A stretch of 64,000 nt of DNA, from NCBI GenBank assembly GCA_002449265.1, contig DKCV01000029.1, positions 1 through 64,000 on the forward strand, given 5' to 3'. Positions within the stretch are counted from its first letter, which is position 1, and each line of letters starts with the position of its first letter. This stretch comes from Caryophanales bacterium UBA6865. Its GTDB lineage: Bacteria > Bacillota_I > Bacilli_A > RFN20 > CAG-826. This document shows, one piece after another, positions 8,957 through 16,346 of the stretch. The position numbers were made by a program, and so were the translations under genes. The notes below the pieces were generated by a model that searched no databases, was not told the origin of the DNA, and saw only the letters and a program-made list of their open reading frames with translations.

Positions 8957-10081
8957 ATGGAATTAATCGGAAAAGGAATCGACAAAGAAGTATTAGACAC
9001 CAAAAACACATTGACTAATTTTTCTAATAGCATCTTAAAGCATTATGGAGTTAAGTGCTTCCATTCTACAATCAAAGAAGTGGATGACGCTTTAAAAGGA
9101 CACAAAAAAGTCGCGGTGTTCCTTTTCGATGGGGCAAGCGAATATAACCTTTCTTTGTATCCGAAAACGAACCGGTTTCTTCTTTCTCACAAATTAAAAA
9201 CCATTCATTCGGTTAATCCTGCGACTACAGTCGCCTGCACCACGGCTTTTTTAAGTGCGCGTTTCCCAATTGAAACTGGTTGGCTTGGATGGAGTTTGAA
9301 TTTTCCTTCACTTGGTCCAGTGGATGCTTTTTCTGGCAAGTCTTCTTACGATAAAAAAATCATTGATCCTACTATCATGAAGAAGAATGCTCCTTATACC
9401 AATATTATTGAACTGCTACAAAAAGCAGGGGTAAACGCGAAAGCCTCCTATGAATACCCCGTCGAAAATTTGGATGGACCGAAAAACTATAGAGCCGCCT
9501 TCAAGCAATATACTTCTTTCTTTTCTCAGGGAGGAGAATTTCTTTATGGTTACTTCAAAAACCCAGATAAAACCATCCATGAATATGGAACAAAATCTTT
9601 CCATACGTGGTGGCAATTTCACAAAATCGCTTCTTTTTTAAAACGCTTTACGAAGAAAAATCCCGATGTTTTGGTGTTTAGTTTCGCTGACCACGGCTTA
9701 ATTGATGTCGTTACCAAAGATTTAAGCGACTACTCAGATATTGAATCTACCCTTTCTTATCCGATTTCTCTAGATGCGCGCATTCCGGCATTCTTTGTGA
9801 AAAAAGGAAAAGAGAGCGAATTTGAGGCTGCTTTCCACCAGCATTTAGACGATGATTTCTTGCTTGTAAAAAAAGACGATATCATCAAGATAAATTTCTT
9901 CGGGGAGGGGGACCCCGCTAAAATTAGTCTCGATTTTATCGGCGACTATGTCGGCGTGAGCAAAACCAATACGGTCTTAAAAGAATACTTTGGCAAAAAA
10001 GATAAGCATCCTCTTATCGGCCATCATAGCGGGGCTAGCAAAGAAGAACGAGAAATCTTATTAGGAGTCTACAATCTTTAG
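8957..10081 (+). CDS. alkaline-phosphatase-superfamily phosphodiesterase-like protein
   Basis: A 374-residue member of the alkaline phosphatase/nucleotide pyrophosphatase superfamily. The N-terminal metal-binding segment VAVFLFDGAS carries Asp58, and NPATTVACTTAFLS (88-101) holds the presumed Thr nucleophile. The second metal site is represented by SFADHGLID in the C-terminal half. These features fit type I phosphodiesterases acting on nucleotides or phospho-head groups; the substrate cannot be read from sequence. No signal peptide, so it is probably cytosolic. The start at 8957 has AGGAG 11 nt upstream and removes 13 residues from a longer frame that opens at a GTG (8918). Confidence 0.75.
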   Translation: MELIGKGIDKEVLDTKNTLTNFSNSILKHYGVKCFHSTIKEVDDALKGHKKVAVFLFDGASEYNLSLYPKTNRFLLSHKLKTIHSVNPATTVACTTAFLSARFPIETGWLGWSLNFPSLGPVDAFSGKSSYDKKIIDPTIMKKNAPYTNIIELLQKAGVNAKASYEYPVENLDGPKNYRAAFKQYTSFFSQGGEFLYGYFKNPDKTIHEYGTKSFHTWWQFHKIASFLKRFTKKNPDVLVFSFADHGLIDVVTKDLSDYSDIESTLSYPISLDARIPAFFVKKGKESEFEAAFHQHLDDDFLLVKKDDIIKINFFGEGDPAKISLDFIGDYVGVSKTNTVLKEYFGKKDKHPLIGHHSGASKEEREILLGVYNL

Positions 10082-10135
10082 ATTTTTATCAGTGATTCGT
10101 TTCAATAATTTCTAGCAAAGGAGATTGCTCTTGCT

Positions 10136-10141
10136 TATAAT
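10136..10141 (+). promoter_or_regulatory. -10 box of the valS T-box transcript
   Basis: TATAAT about 160 nt upstream of the T-box sequence. The -35 is poor (TAGCAA at the 17-nt position). Transcription would start near 10148, giving a leader of normal T-box length. Confidence 0.55.
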
Positions 10142-10147
10142 CATCTC

Positions 10148-10345
10148 GTCAATGAAATAGAGGGATTTACCTTGTTCCCTAGAAAAGTGAGCCTACGATA
10201 GTGAGAAAGGGCCTAGTGGAACGGTAATGAGTCGCTATGGAGACGGTAACCGGCCTTAACGGAAAAAAGAAGTGCAAGATTTATCTTGAACTAAGGTGGT
10301 ACCACGCTTTTAGCGCCCTTAGAAAACTGAGGGCGTTTTATTTTT
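10148..10345 (+). promoter_or_regulatory. T-box riboswitch controlling valS
   Basis: The leader contains the conserved T-box AAGGTGGTACCACGC at 10293-10307 and, right behind it, the terminator stem CGCCCTTAG (10314-10322), loop AAAA, CTGAGGGCG (10327-10335) and a T-rich run. Uncharged tRNA(Val) is expected to pair with the T-box bulge and the specifier loop and favour the antiterminator. The gene behind it, valS, makes tRNA(Val) the predicted ligand. I could not fix the specifier codon by eye. An open frame that starts at 10237 and runs into valS crosses this RNA and is not the real start. Confidence 0.9.
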
Positions 10346-10356
10346 GGAGGACTAGT

Positions 10357-12942
10357 ATGCTCGACAAACATTATGACCACAAAGAAGTGGAAAAAGGAAA
10401 GTACGATAGTTGGGTAAGCAAAGGATATTTCACCGCTGGTGATTTATCGAAAAAGCCATTTTCCATGGTGATTCCGCCACCAAACGTAACGGGCAAATTA
10501 CATTTAGGTCACGTCATGGATACGATCCCTGACGATATCATTTGCCGCTATAAGCGAATGAAAGGCTACGATGTTTTATGGGTTCCAGGGACCGACCACG
10601 CCGGCATTGCTACGCAAGCGAAAGTGGATGCTGCTTTAAACGCAAAAGGGATTTCTCGCTATGATATTGGGCGAGAAGCATTTTTGGAAGAGGCATGGAA
10701 ATGGAAAAAAGAATACGCCTCTATTATCCATTCCCAATGGGCAAAGCTTGGCTTATCTGTCGATTATACGCGCGAAAGATTCACACTAGATGAAGGCTTA
10801 TCCAAAGCGGTAAGACGCGTTTTTGTAACGCTTTATAACGAGGGGTTAATTTATCGCGGGGAGAAAATCATTAACTGGGATCCCGTTATGAAAACAGCCT
10901 TAAGTAACATTGAGGTTATTTATAAAGACGATCCTGGCGAATTCTTCTATTTCTCTTACGATGTTATTGGGACGAAAGACAAATTAATCGTCGCGACGAC
11001 GCGCCCAGAAACGATGTTTGGCGATACCGCGATTTTCGTAAATCCAAAAGATGAACGTTATTCTAAATATGTTGGCAAGAATTGCGTTAACCCCGCCAAC
11101 GGCGACATTTTACCGATTATGGCGGATGAATATGTCGATAAGAGTTTCGGGACGGGCGTCATGAAATGCACGCCTGCTCATGACCCTAACGATTTTGCCT
11201 TAGCGAAAAAATATGGTTTCCCATTTATTAAAGTTCTAAACGAAGAAGCAAAAATGAATGAAAGAGCCGGAAAATACCAAGGCATGGACCGCTACGAATG
11301 CCGCAAAGCCCTTGTCGAAGACATTAAAGAAAGCGGCCATCTTGTGAAGATTGAAAAAATCGTTCATAACGTCGGCCATAGTGAAAGAAGCGGAGCGGTT
11401 GTCGAACCAATGCTCAGCAAGCAATGGTTTGTCAAAATGAAGCCTCTTGCCGCTTCGATTTTGTCTGCCCAAAAAGGAAAAGAAAATAAAGTCGAATTTA
11501 TTCCTCATCGTTTTGAAAAAGTGCTAACTCGTTGGATGGAAAATGTCGATGACTGGTGCATATCGCGCCAACTTTGGTGGGGGCATAGAATCCCTGCTTA
11601 TTACAACAAAAAGACGGGTGAAGTCATCGTGAGCGAAGAGGCACCGAAAGATATTGAAAATTACACGCAAGATGAAGATGTCTTAGATACCTGGTTTAGT
11701 AGTGGTTTGTGGCCATTTTCGACCTTAGGATGGCCGAATACCGACTCTCCCGATTATAAACGCTACTTCCCAACGGATGCATTGGTCACTGGCTACGACA
11801 TCATCTTTTTCTGGGTGAGCCGCATGATGTTCCAATCTCTTCATTTCACGAAGAAAGCTCCATTTAAAAAAGTGGTCATTCATGGCTTAATTCGCGATGA
11901 GCAAGGCCGCAAAATGTCAAAATCATTGGGAAATGGCATTGATCCAATTGATGTGATAGAAAAATATGGCGTTGACGCTCTCCGCTATTTTATTTCCACA
12001 AATAGCACCCCAGGGTTAGATATGCGTTATAGCGACGCAAAAGTCGTTGCGGCAAGTAACTATTTAAATAAAATTTGGAATAGCTGCCGCTTTGTCGAAA
12101 TGGTGATTGGCGATAATTTTGAGCCATGCCCAATCGAAAAAAAGAAACTCTCGACGATTGATGCTTCCATATTAGACAAATTAGAGAGAACCATTAAAAA
12201 AGTTTCTAGGAAAATGGAACAGTTCCAGTTCGGGCAAGCTTCTACGATTCTTTATAATTTTGTTTATGATGATTTCTGCTCTTCTTATCTAGAAATGAGC
12301 AAAGTCGCCCTTCAAAACGAAGGTGAACAAGCCGAAATCACGAAAAATGTGCTTTATAAGGTAATGCGCGAAATCATTCTCATGATTAGTCCATACGCTC
12401 CTTTTGTTTCCGAAGAAATGTATTTATCTCTTCCAAAACACTTAGAAAGCGTATGTCTTGAATCTTATCCAGAATACGACCGTTCCTTGCTTAACAAAAA
12501 GGCAACGGAGAAAGTGAGTATTTTAGAGCAAATGATCCGTGATATCCGTAACTACAAGAGCTCGAATAATATCGCTCCTAATGCTGCGGTTAGACTAGTT
12601 ATTTCTCCCAAAGAGCCGTTTATCGGCGCGAGTGCTTATTTAAAGCGTTTCACTTTCGCTAGCGAAATCAAGATTTCTATTACGCCACTAGAAGGTAATC
12701 CATTTTTCTATGATGGCTACGAACTTCTAGTTGAAGAAGATATCGATAAAGGCGCATTGCTAAATCGGCTCACTAAAGAAAAAGAAAAGCTAGAAAGTGA
12801 AGTGACACGTGGCGAAAAGATGCTTTCTAATCCAGGATTCATCAATAAGGCTCCCACGGAAAAAGTGAAACTGGAGCAAGAAAAGCTCCAAAAGAATCGC
12901 GCTTTGCTCGATAACATTGTGCATAAGATACAATCTTTATAA
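10357..12942 (+). CDS. valS: valyl-tRNA synthetase
   Basis: Class Ia aminoacyl-tRNA synthetase charging tRNA(Val). The 861-residue product has HLGH at 49-52 (PPPNVTGKLHLGH), KMSKS at 519-523, the connective editing domain between them, and the C-terminal coiled-coil arm (LNRLTKEKEKLESEV) typical of ValRS. The ATG at 10357 follows GGAGG (10346-10350) placed just after the T-box terminator, which also fixes the start. Expression is predicted to rise when tRNA(Val) is uncharged. Confidence 0.97.
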   Translation: MLDKHYDHKEVEKGKYDSWVSKGYFTAGDLSKKPFSMVIPPPNVTGKLHLGHVMDTIPDDIICRYKRMKGYDVLWVPGTDHAGIATQAKVDAALNAKGISRYDIGREAFLEEAWKWKKEYASIIHSQWAKLGLSVDYTRERFTLDEGLSKAVRRVFVTLYNEGLIYRGEKIINWDPVMKTALSNIEVIYKDDPGEFFYFSYDVIGTKDKLIVATTRPETMFGDTAIFVNPKDERYSKYVGKNCVNPANGDILPIMADEYVDKSFGTGVMKCTPAHDPNDFALAKKYGFPFIKVLNEEAKMNERAGKYQGMDRYECRKALVEDIKESGHLVKIEKIVHNVGHSERSGAVVEPMLSKQWFVKMKPLAASILSAQKGKENKVEFIPHRFEKVLTRWMENVDDWCISRQLWWGHRIPAYYNKKTGEVIVSEEAPKDIENYTQDEDVLDTWFSSGLWPFSTLGWPNTDSPDYKRYFPTDALVTGYDIIFFWVSRMMFQSLHFTKKAPFKKVVIHGLIRDEQGRKMSKSLGNGIDPIDVIEKYGVDALRYFISTNSTPGLDMRYSDAKVVAASNYLNKIWNSCRFVEMVIGDNFEPCPIEKKKLSTIDASILDKLERTIKKVSRKMEQFQFGQASTILYNFVYDDFCSSYLEMSKVALQNEGEQAEITKNVLYKVMREIILMISPYAPFVSEEMYLSLPKHLESVCLESYPEYDRSLLNKKATEKVSILEQMIRDIRNYKSSNNIAPNAAVRLVISPKEPFIGASAYLKRFTFASEIKISITPLEGNPFFYDGYELLVEEDIDKGALLNRLTKEKEKLESEVTRGEKMLSNPGFINKAPTEKVKLEQEKLQKNRALLDNIVHKIQSL

Positions 12943-12946
12943 ATCA

Positions 12947-12977
12947 AGCATTTCTTTTTGGTAAAAATGCTCCTTTT
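12947..12977 (+). terminator. possible weak terminator after valS
   Basis: AGCATTT (12947-12953) pairs with AAATGCT (12965-12971) over an 11-nt loop, followed by CCTTTTG. The T-run is short, so termination may be partial. Confidence 0.4.
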
Positions 12978-13007
12978 GCCCCTATTAAAGAGTGAAAGGA
13001 GTTTTTT

Positions 13008-13190
13008 ATGAAAGGAATACCATTAACTAAAGAAAAAAAGAAAGAGATTATCCCAGGGGAAGCGATTACTTTAGCCGCTGTTTTATCCATTTTGTCTATC
13101 TCTTTAATTGCAGTAGTCGTTTACCGTATTTTCATGAGCAAAAAGGGGACGCTTAAGCTTCCTGGCGGCTGGGGATTCTCTTGGAATTAA
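13008..13190 (+). CDS. small membrane peptide with LPGGWGFSW tail
   Basis: A 60-residue peptide with a strong ribosome binding site (AAAGGAG, about 8 nt before ATG). Residues 1-16 are charged and Lys-rich, residues 17-44 form one hydrophobic membrane helix (AITLAAVLSILSISLIAVVVY), and the tail KGTLKLPGGWGFSWN is Gly/Trp-rich. The layout suggests a single-pass membrane protein with a basic cytosolic N-terminus; a bacteriocin-like peptide is another possibility, but no processing or immunity genes are nearby. It ends three bases before radC, so the two are probably coupled. Function unknown. Confidence 0.65.
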   Translation: MKGIPLTKEKKKEIIPGEAITLAAVLSILSISLIAVVVYRIFMSKKGTLKLPGGWGFSWN

Positions 13191-13193
13191 TTT

Positions 13194-13907
13194 ATGAAAA
13201 TCCAAGAAATAGATAAAAATGTTAGACCTAGAGAAAAAGCGCAATCAAAAGGCCTCGATAGTCTTAGCGATGAAGAACTTCTTGCCCTTATTTTAGGAAA
13301 GGGCGTTAAAGCGAAAAACGCGATTGAAATAGCTCGCTCATTGCTTGACTGCTCTCGCGGATTTGTAGGCTTATTTAAAAGCGATATCCCTCACCTATGT
13401 TCCTTTTTGGGGATAGGAAAGGTTAAAGCCCTCGAATTGCTTGCGATAGGTGAAATCGCTAGAAGGGCCGCGAAAGAATCTCTCCCCTCCTTAAAAAGAC
13501 CAACCTGCGAAGAGATATTTAAGGCTTATGCCCCTTCGGTAGCCCTACTCGAAAAAGAGACGGTTATTTTGCTTCTTTTTGATCGGTCAGGAGCTTATCA
13601 AGGCGAACGTTCTATTTCCATTGGGACAGAGGATTCAGTTACTTTTTCGCATTTAGAAATTTTACGAACCTTATTACGCGCTAACGCCCATTATTTTTAT
13701 TTGCTTCACAACCATCCAAGCGGAGACCCGCTCCCAAGTAAAGGGGAAGTGGCCGATACGCTTCACCTAAAAGAGGAAGCGGAAGAGCTGTTTCTCTATC
13801 TTATTGACCATATCATTATCAGCAAAGATTGTTATTTTTCCTTTGCTGCTAACCAGTTGTTTCATAGTTTCAAAGAAAGAAAGCCATCCTTGAATTCTAG
13901 GGTATAA
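13194..13907 (+). CDS. radC: RadC/YsxA-family JAB1/MPN-domain protein
   Basis: A 237-residue RadC-family protein: an N-terminal helix-hairpin-helix-like region (FLGIGKVKALELLAIGEIARR) and a C-terminal JAMM (MPN) metalloprotease-like domain with H172-N-H174-P-S-G. The usual S-x-x-D of the JAMM motif reads S182-K-G-E185, so Glu stands in the place of the canonical Asp. The cellular role of RadC proteins is unsettled despite the historical DNA-repair name. There is no clear ribosome binding site; the start is three bases behind the small membrane peptide. Confidence 0.9.
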   Translation: MKIQEIDKNVRPREKAQSKGLDSLSDEELLALILGKGVKAKNAIEIARSLLDCSRGFVGLFKSDIPHLCSFLGIGKVKALELLAIGEIARRAAKESLPSLKRPTCEEIFKAYAPSVALLEKETVILLLFDRSGAYQGERSISIGTEDSVTFSHLEILRTLLRANAHYFYLLHNHPSGDPLPSKGEVADTLHLKEEAEELFLYLIDHIIISKDCYFSFAANQLFHSFKERKPSLNSRV

Positions 13908-13914
13908 ACCCTAG
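13897..13914 (+). repeat. perfect hairpin across the radC stop codon
   Basis: CTAGGGT-ATAA-ACCCTAG, 7-bp perfect stem covering the radC stop. There is no T-run after it, so it is not a classical terminator; it may protect the 3' end of the mRNA. Confidence 0.5.
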
Positions 13915-13977
13915 CGAAATATCCAGTTGTTTTATCTAGTTTATTGTTGCGATAATAAGACAAAAGGACGCTTTTGT

Positions 13978-14412
13978 ATGAATATGAAAAAGATTTCCAA
14001 GGGATTTTACATCGCTGGCTTTATCACAAATATCCTTGCGATATTCGGCTTTTTGCTTGCAATTTGTATCTTTTCTCTTGTTAAGGACAATGACTCCGCT
14101 ATCCAAGAATTCTTAAAGAATAATCCAAACTTAAATTGGACCTTTGAAGGTTTAAAACTTGCCATGGCTTTAGCAGCAAATCTTTCCATATTTTTGATTG
14201 TGGTGTCGATTGCAGCGGCACTTTTAGGATTCTTTGCTATAAAGAAAGCGGAAAGTGATGACAAAAAGGACACCACATTTCATATTGTGACTTTGGTTCT
14301 CGGTTTTTTGACGAATTATCTATATTGTGTGGCTTCACTTCTTTGGCTTTGCTCTCAAAAAGACGAAAATAAAACAGACAGCAAAGTCATTGACGTTTCT
14401 TCCGAAAAATAA
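13978..14412 (+). CDS. small multi-pass membrane protein
   Basis: A 144-residue protein with three or four membrane segments: about residues 10-32 (FYIAGFITNILAIFGFLLAI), 60-85 (LAMALAANLSIFLIVVSIAAALLGF) and 100-125 (FHIVTLVLGFLTNYLYCVASLLWL), plus a charged C-terminal tail. It resembles small DUF4064-like membrane proteins of Firmicutes, but I cannot assign it. I chose the ATG at 13978 because AAAAGGA lies about 10 nt upstream and the extra residues of a longer frame (from 13927) are not hydrophobic-signal-like. A possible promoter is TTGTTT (13927-13932), 18 nt, GATAAT (13951-13956). Confidence 0.6.
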   Translation: MNMKKISKGFYIAGFITNILAIFGFLLAICIFSLVKDNDSAIQEFLKNNPNLNWTFEGLKLAMALAANLSIFLIVVSIAAALLGFFAIKKAESDDKKDTTFHIVTLVLGFLTNYLYCVASLLWLCSQKDENKTDSKVIDVSSEK

Positions 14413-14446
14413 GCGTCTTTTTATGCGATGATTTATCGTTTTCCAC

Positions 14447-14475
14447 TTGCTTTAGTTATTATAACTAAGTATATT
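14447..14475 (+). promoter_or_regulatory. promoter of the rplU-prp-rpmA operon
   Basis: TTGCTT (14447-14452), 17-nt spacer, TATATT (14470-14475). Transcription would begin at about 14482, immediately before the leader hairpin. Confidence 0.65.
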
Positions 14476-14481
14476 TACTAT

Positions 14482-14570
14482 CGTTGTTGCCCTTCTATTA
14501 GGGCTACAACCGCATCGAATTGGTTTTAAAGTCAAGAAATTGCGCCATTAGAGCGAGTAATTAGCCATAG
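14482..14570 (+). promoter_or_regulatory. structured leader of the L21/L27 operon
   Basis: An 11-bp stem with one T-T mismatch, GTTGTTGCCCT (14483-14493) / AGGGCTACAAC (14500-14510), loop TCTATT, lies at the predicted 5' end of the transcript, about 90 nt before rplU. Ribosomal-protein operons of Firmicutes often carry such an L21 leader used for autogenous control. That this is the same element is inferred from position and shape. Confidence 0.5.
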
Positions 14571-14582
14571 GAGGAACAAAGC

Positions 14583-14891
14583 ATGTACGCCATTGTTGAA
14601 ACTGGTGGAAAGCAAGTCAAGGTCGCTGTCGGTGACAAAATCTACGTCGAAAAATTAGACGCAGAAGCTGGCAAGGAAATTACCCTTGATAAAGTTCTCT
14701 TCGTCGGAGGCGAAAAAACAGTCGTTGGAAATCCTTATGTTAAGGGTGCTAGCGTTGTTGCCAAAGTCGAAAAGCACGGTCTTTCCAAAAAAATCACCAT
14801 CTACAAGTACAAGAGCAAAGCGAACGAAAGAAAGACCATTGGTCATCGTCAACCTTATACTTGCTTAGTGGTCAAAACCATTAACGCCTAA
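14583..14891 (+). CDS. rplU: 50S ribosomal protein L21
   Basis: Ribosomal protein bL21, 102 residues, of normal length. The start MYAIVETGGKQVKV and the C-terminal KSKANERKTIGHRQPYT are diagnostic. A strong AGGAGG precedes the ATG. The gene overlaps prp by one base (TAATG), so L21, Prp and L27 are made from one coupled message. Confidence 0.98.
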   Translation: MYAIVETGGKQVKVAVGDKIYVEKLDAEAGKEITLDKVLFVGGEKTVVGNPYVKGASVVAKVEKHGLSKKITIYKYKSKANERKTIGHRQPYTCLVVKTINA

Positions 14892-15208
14892 TGATCAAGA
14901 TTCAAGTTACTTACCATAGCCATTCCTTCGTTAATTTAATCTCTAGTGGACATGCAAAGTTCGCCGAGGAAGGCAAAGACATTGTCTGCGCAGCAGTTAG
15001 CGCTATCCTTCAAGGTGGCGTTCAAGCTCTCAAAGACAATGAAAATTCCTATTCGCTAACGATGAAAAAAGGGTACCTTGAACTAAAAAGAATCGCGTCA
15101 AACATGAGTGAACACGATGAAATAGTCATCGAAACGATTCTTACGCAATTAGAAAGCATCGCACAGGTTTCGAATGGAACTGTGCAGCTAGAAAGGAAGC
15201 AAAAATGA
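14891..15208 (+). CDS. prp: ribosomal-processing cysteine protease Prp (YsxB)
   Basis: A 105-residue cysteine protease that removes the N-terminal extension of ribosomal protein L27 in Firmicutes and relatives. The catalytic pair is visible as His21 (SSGHAKFA) and Cys33 (DIVCAAVSAI). It sits between rplU and rpmA, overlapping both by one and four bases. Its substrate motif is present in the next gene, which supports the assignment. Confidence 0.95.
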   Translation: MIKIQVTYHSHSFVNLISSGHAKFAEEGKDIVCAAVSAILQGGVQALKDNENSYSLTMKKGYLELKRIASNMSEHDEIVIETILTQLESIAQVSNGTVQLERKQK

Positions 15209-15495
15209 AATTTGTTATCGATTTACAGCTCTTCGCTTCCAAGAAGGGCGTCTCTAGCACTAAAAACGGCCGTGATAGCGCTGGCCGCAGATTAGGTGCC
15301 AAAGTCGGTGATGGCCAAAAGGTCCTTGCTGGTAATATTCTCTACCGTCAACGCGGAACGAGAATGAAGGCCGGTGAAGGGGCAGGTCTTGGCGGAGATG
15401 ATACCATCTTTGCCCGCATTGACGGCATTGTGAAATTCGAACGTGTCGGCAAGACCGGAAAAAAGATTTCAGTCTATGCCGTTGAATCGAAATAA
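15205..15495 (+). CDS. rpmA: 50S ribosomal protein L27 with cleavable extension
   Basis: Ribosomal protein bL27, 96 residues. The first 11 residues, MKFVIDLQLFA, form the extension removed by Prp, with the cut expected between Ala11 and Ser12 so that the mature protein begins SKKGV and reaches the peptidyl-transferase centre. The extension here reads LQLFA rather than the more common LQFFA. The ATG overlaps the prp stop (ATGA). A strong terminator follows. Confidence 0.98.
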   Translation: MKFVIDLQLFASKKGVSSTKNGRDSAGRRLGAKVGDGQKVLAGNILYRQRGTRMKAGEGAGLGGDDTIFARIDGIVKFERVGKTGKKISVYAVESK

Positions 15496-15508
15496 GCAGA
15501 CTAATGAG

Positions 15509-15540
15509 GCGGCCCTTTGAAAGAAGGGTCGCTTTTGTTT
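15509..15540 (+). terminator. intrinsic terminator of the rplU-prp-rpmA operon
   Basis: Stem GCGGCCCTT (15509-15517) / AAGGGTCGC (15524-15532) with one G-U pair, loop TGAAAG, then TTTTGTTT. Confidence 0.88.
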
Positions 15541-15545
15541 AAAAT
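15517..15545 (+). promoter_or_regulatory. promoter overlapping the rpmA terminator
   Basis: TTGAAA (15517-15522) lies in the terminator loop, followed by a 17-nt spacer and TAAAAT (15540-15545), which starts in the terminator T-run. It would drive the glycosyltransferase gene 26 nt downstream. Confidence 0.55.
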
Positions 15546-15571
15546 AGCGAAGGCACTTAAAAGATTACCTT

Positions 15572-16330
15572 ATGAAATTATCCATAATTTTGCCTGTCAG
15601 AAATCAAACGGAAAAATTACTCAAAAATTTAAGAGAGAAAATCATTCCTTATTTCGATAATCAGCCTATTCTCTATGATATCTTGATTGTAAGCGATGGT
15701 TCCTCAAAAGAAGAGGAAGAAAAGCTAGAGAAGGGGTTACTCACTATGCCTATGCAAGTGAAGCATCTTCCTTACGAAAATAAGTTTGGAAAAGGCTACG
15801 CCGTAAAGAAGGGGATTCTTTCTTCTAATAGTGATTACGTACTTTTTATGGACGTGGATCTTTCTACCGATTTAAGCGCCTTTGATGAAATAAAGAAAAA
15901 CTTAGGAAAATATGATTGCTTCATTGGTAGTCGAGAAGCAAAAGGGGCCAAAATCGTTGAAAAACAGACTATTTTGCGCCGATTAACCCACTATGGATGT
16001 ATCTCTTTGATTCGCCTTAAATTCCATTTAAAAGGGATCACGGATACGCAATGCGGCTATAAAATGTTCCGTACGGATATCGCTAAATTAATGGCAAAGC
16101 ACCAAATCATCGATGCGTTTGCTTTTGACGTTGAGTACTTATATTTCCTTTCTTTAAATCACTTTACCATTAAAGAAATCCCAGTCATTTGGAAAGATGA
16201 TCCGGATAGCAGTATCTCCCCAAAACTAATGAATATTTCGTGGAATTTCTACAAAGCGCTTCATAAAATCAAGAAAAATAAGAAGAACTATCTATTGACT
16301 GAAGAAGAAAAGATGTCTCTAAAAGCTTAA
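15572..16330 (+). CDS. family 2 glycosyltransferase, polyprenyl-phosphate type
   Basis: A 252-residue GT-A fold glycosyltransferase resembling dolichyl/undecaprenyl-phosphate mannosyl- or glucosyltransferases (DPM1/Alg5-like). The donor-binding start SIILPVRNQ, the nucleotide site SDGSS (41-45), the metal-binding D94-V-D96 and the acceptor region DTQCGYKMFR are visible. There are no C-terminal membrane helices, so a soluble or peripheral enzyme is expected. Sugar donor and acceptor cannot be told. No ribosome binding site of note is seen before the ATG. obgE follows after 16 nt. Confidence 0.85.
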   Translation: MKLSIILPVRNQTEKLLKNLREKIIPYFDNQPILYDILIVSDGSSKEEEEKLEKGLLTMPMQVKHLPYENKFGKGYAVKKGILSSNSDYVLFMDVDLSTDLSAFDEIKKNLGKYDCFIGSREAKGAKIVEKQTILRRLTHYGCISLIRLKFHLKGITDTQCGYKMFRTDIAKLMAKHQIIDAFAFDVEYLYFLSLNHFTIKEIPVIWKDDPDSSISPKLMNISWNFYKALHKIKKNKKNYLLTEEEKMSLKA

Positions 16331-16346
16331 TAAAAGGAGGCAAAAT

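Noticed and set aside
10237..10356. N-terminal extension of valS by 40 residues
   Set aside because: It runs through the T-box and its terminator; the ATG at 10357 has GGAGG and gives the normal ValRS N-terminus.
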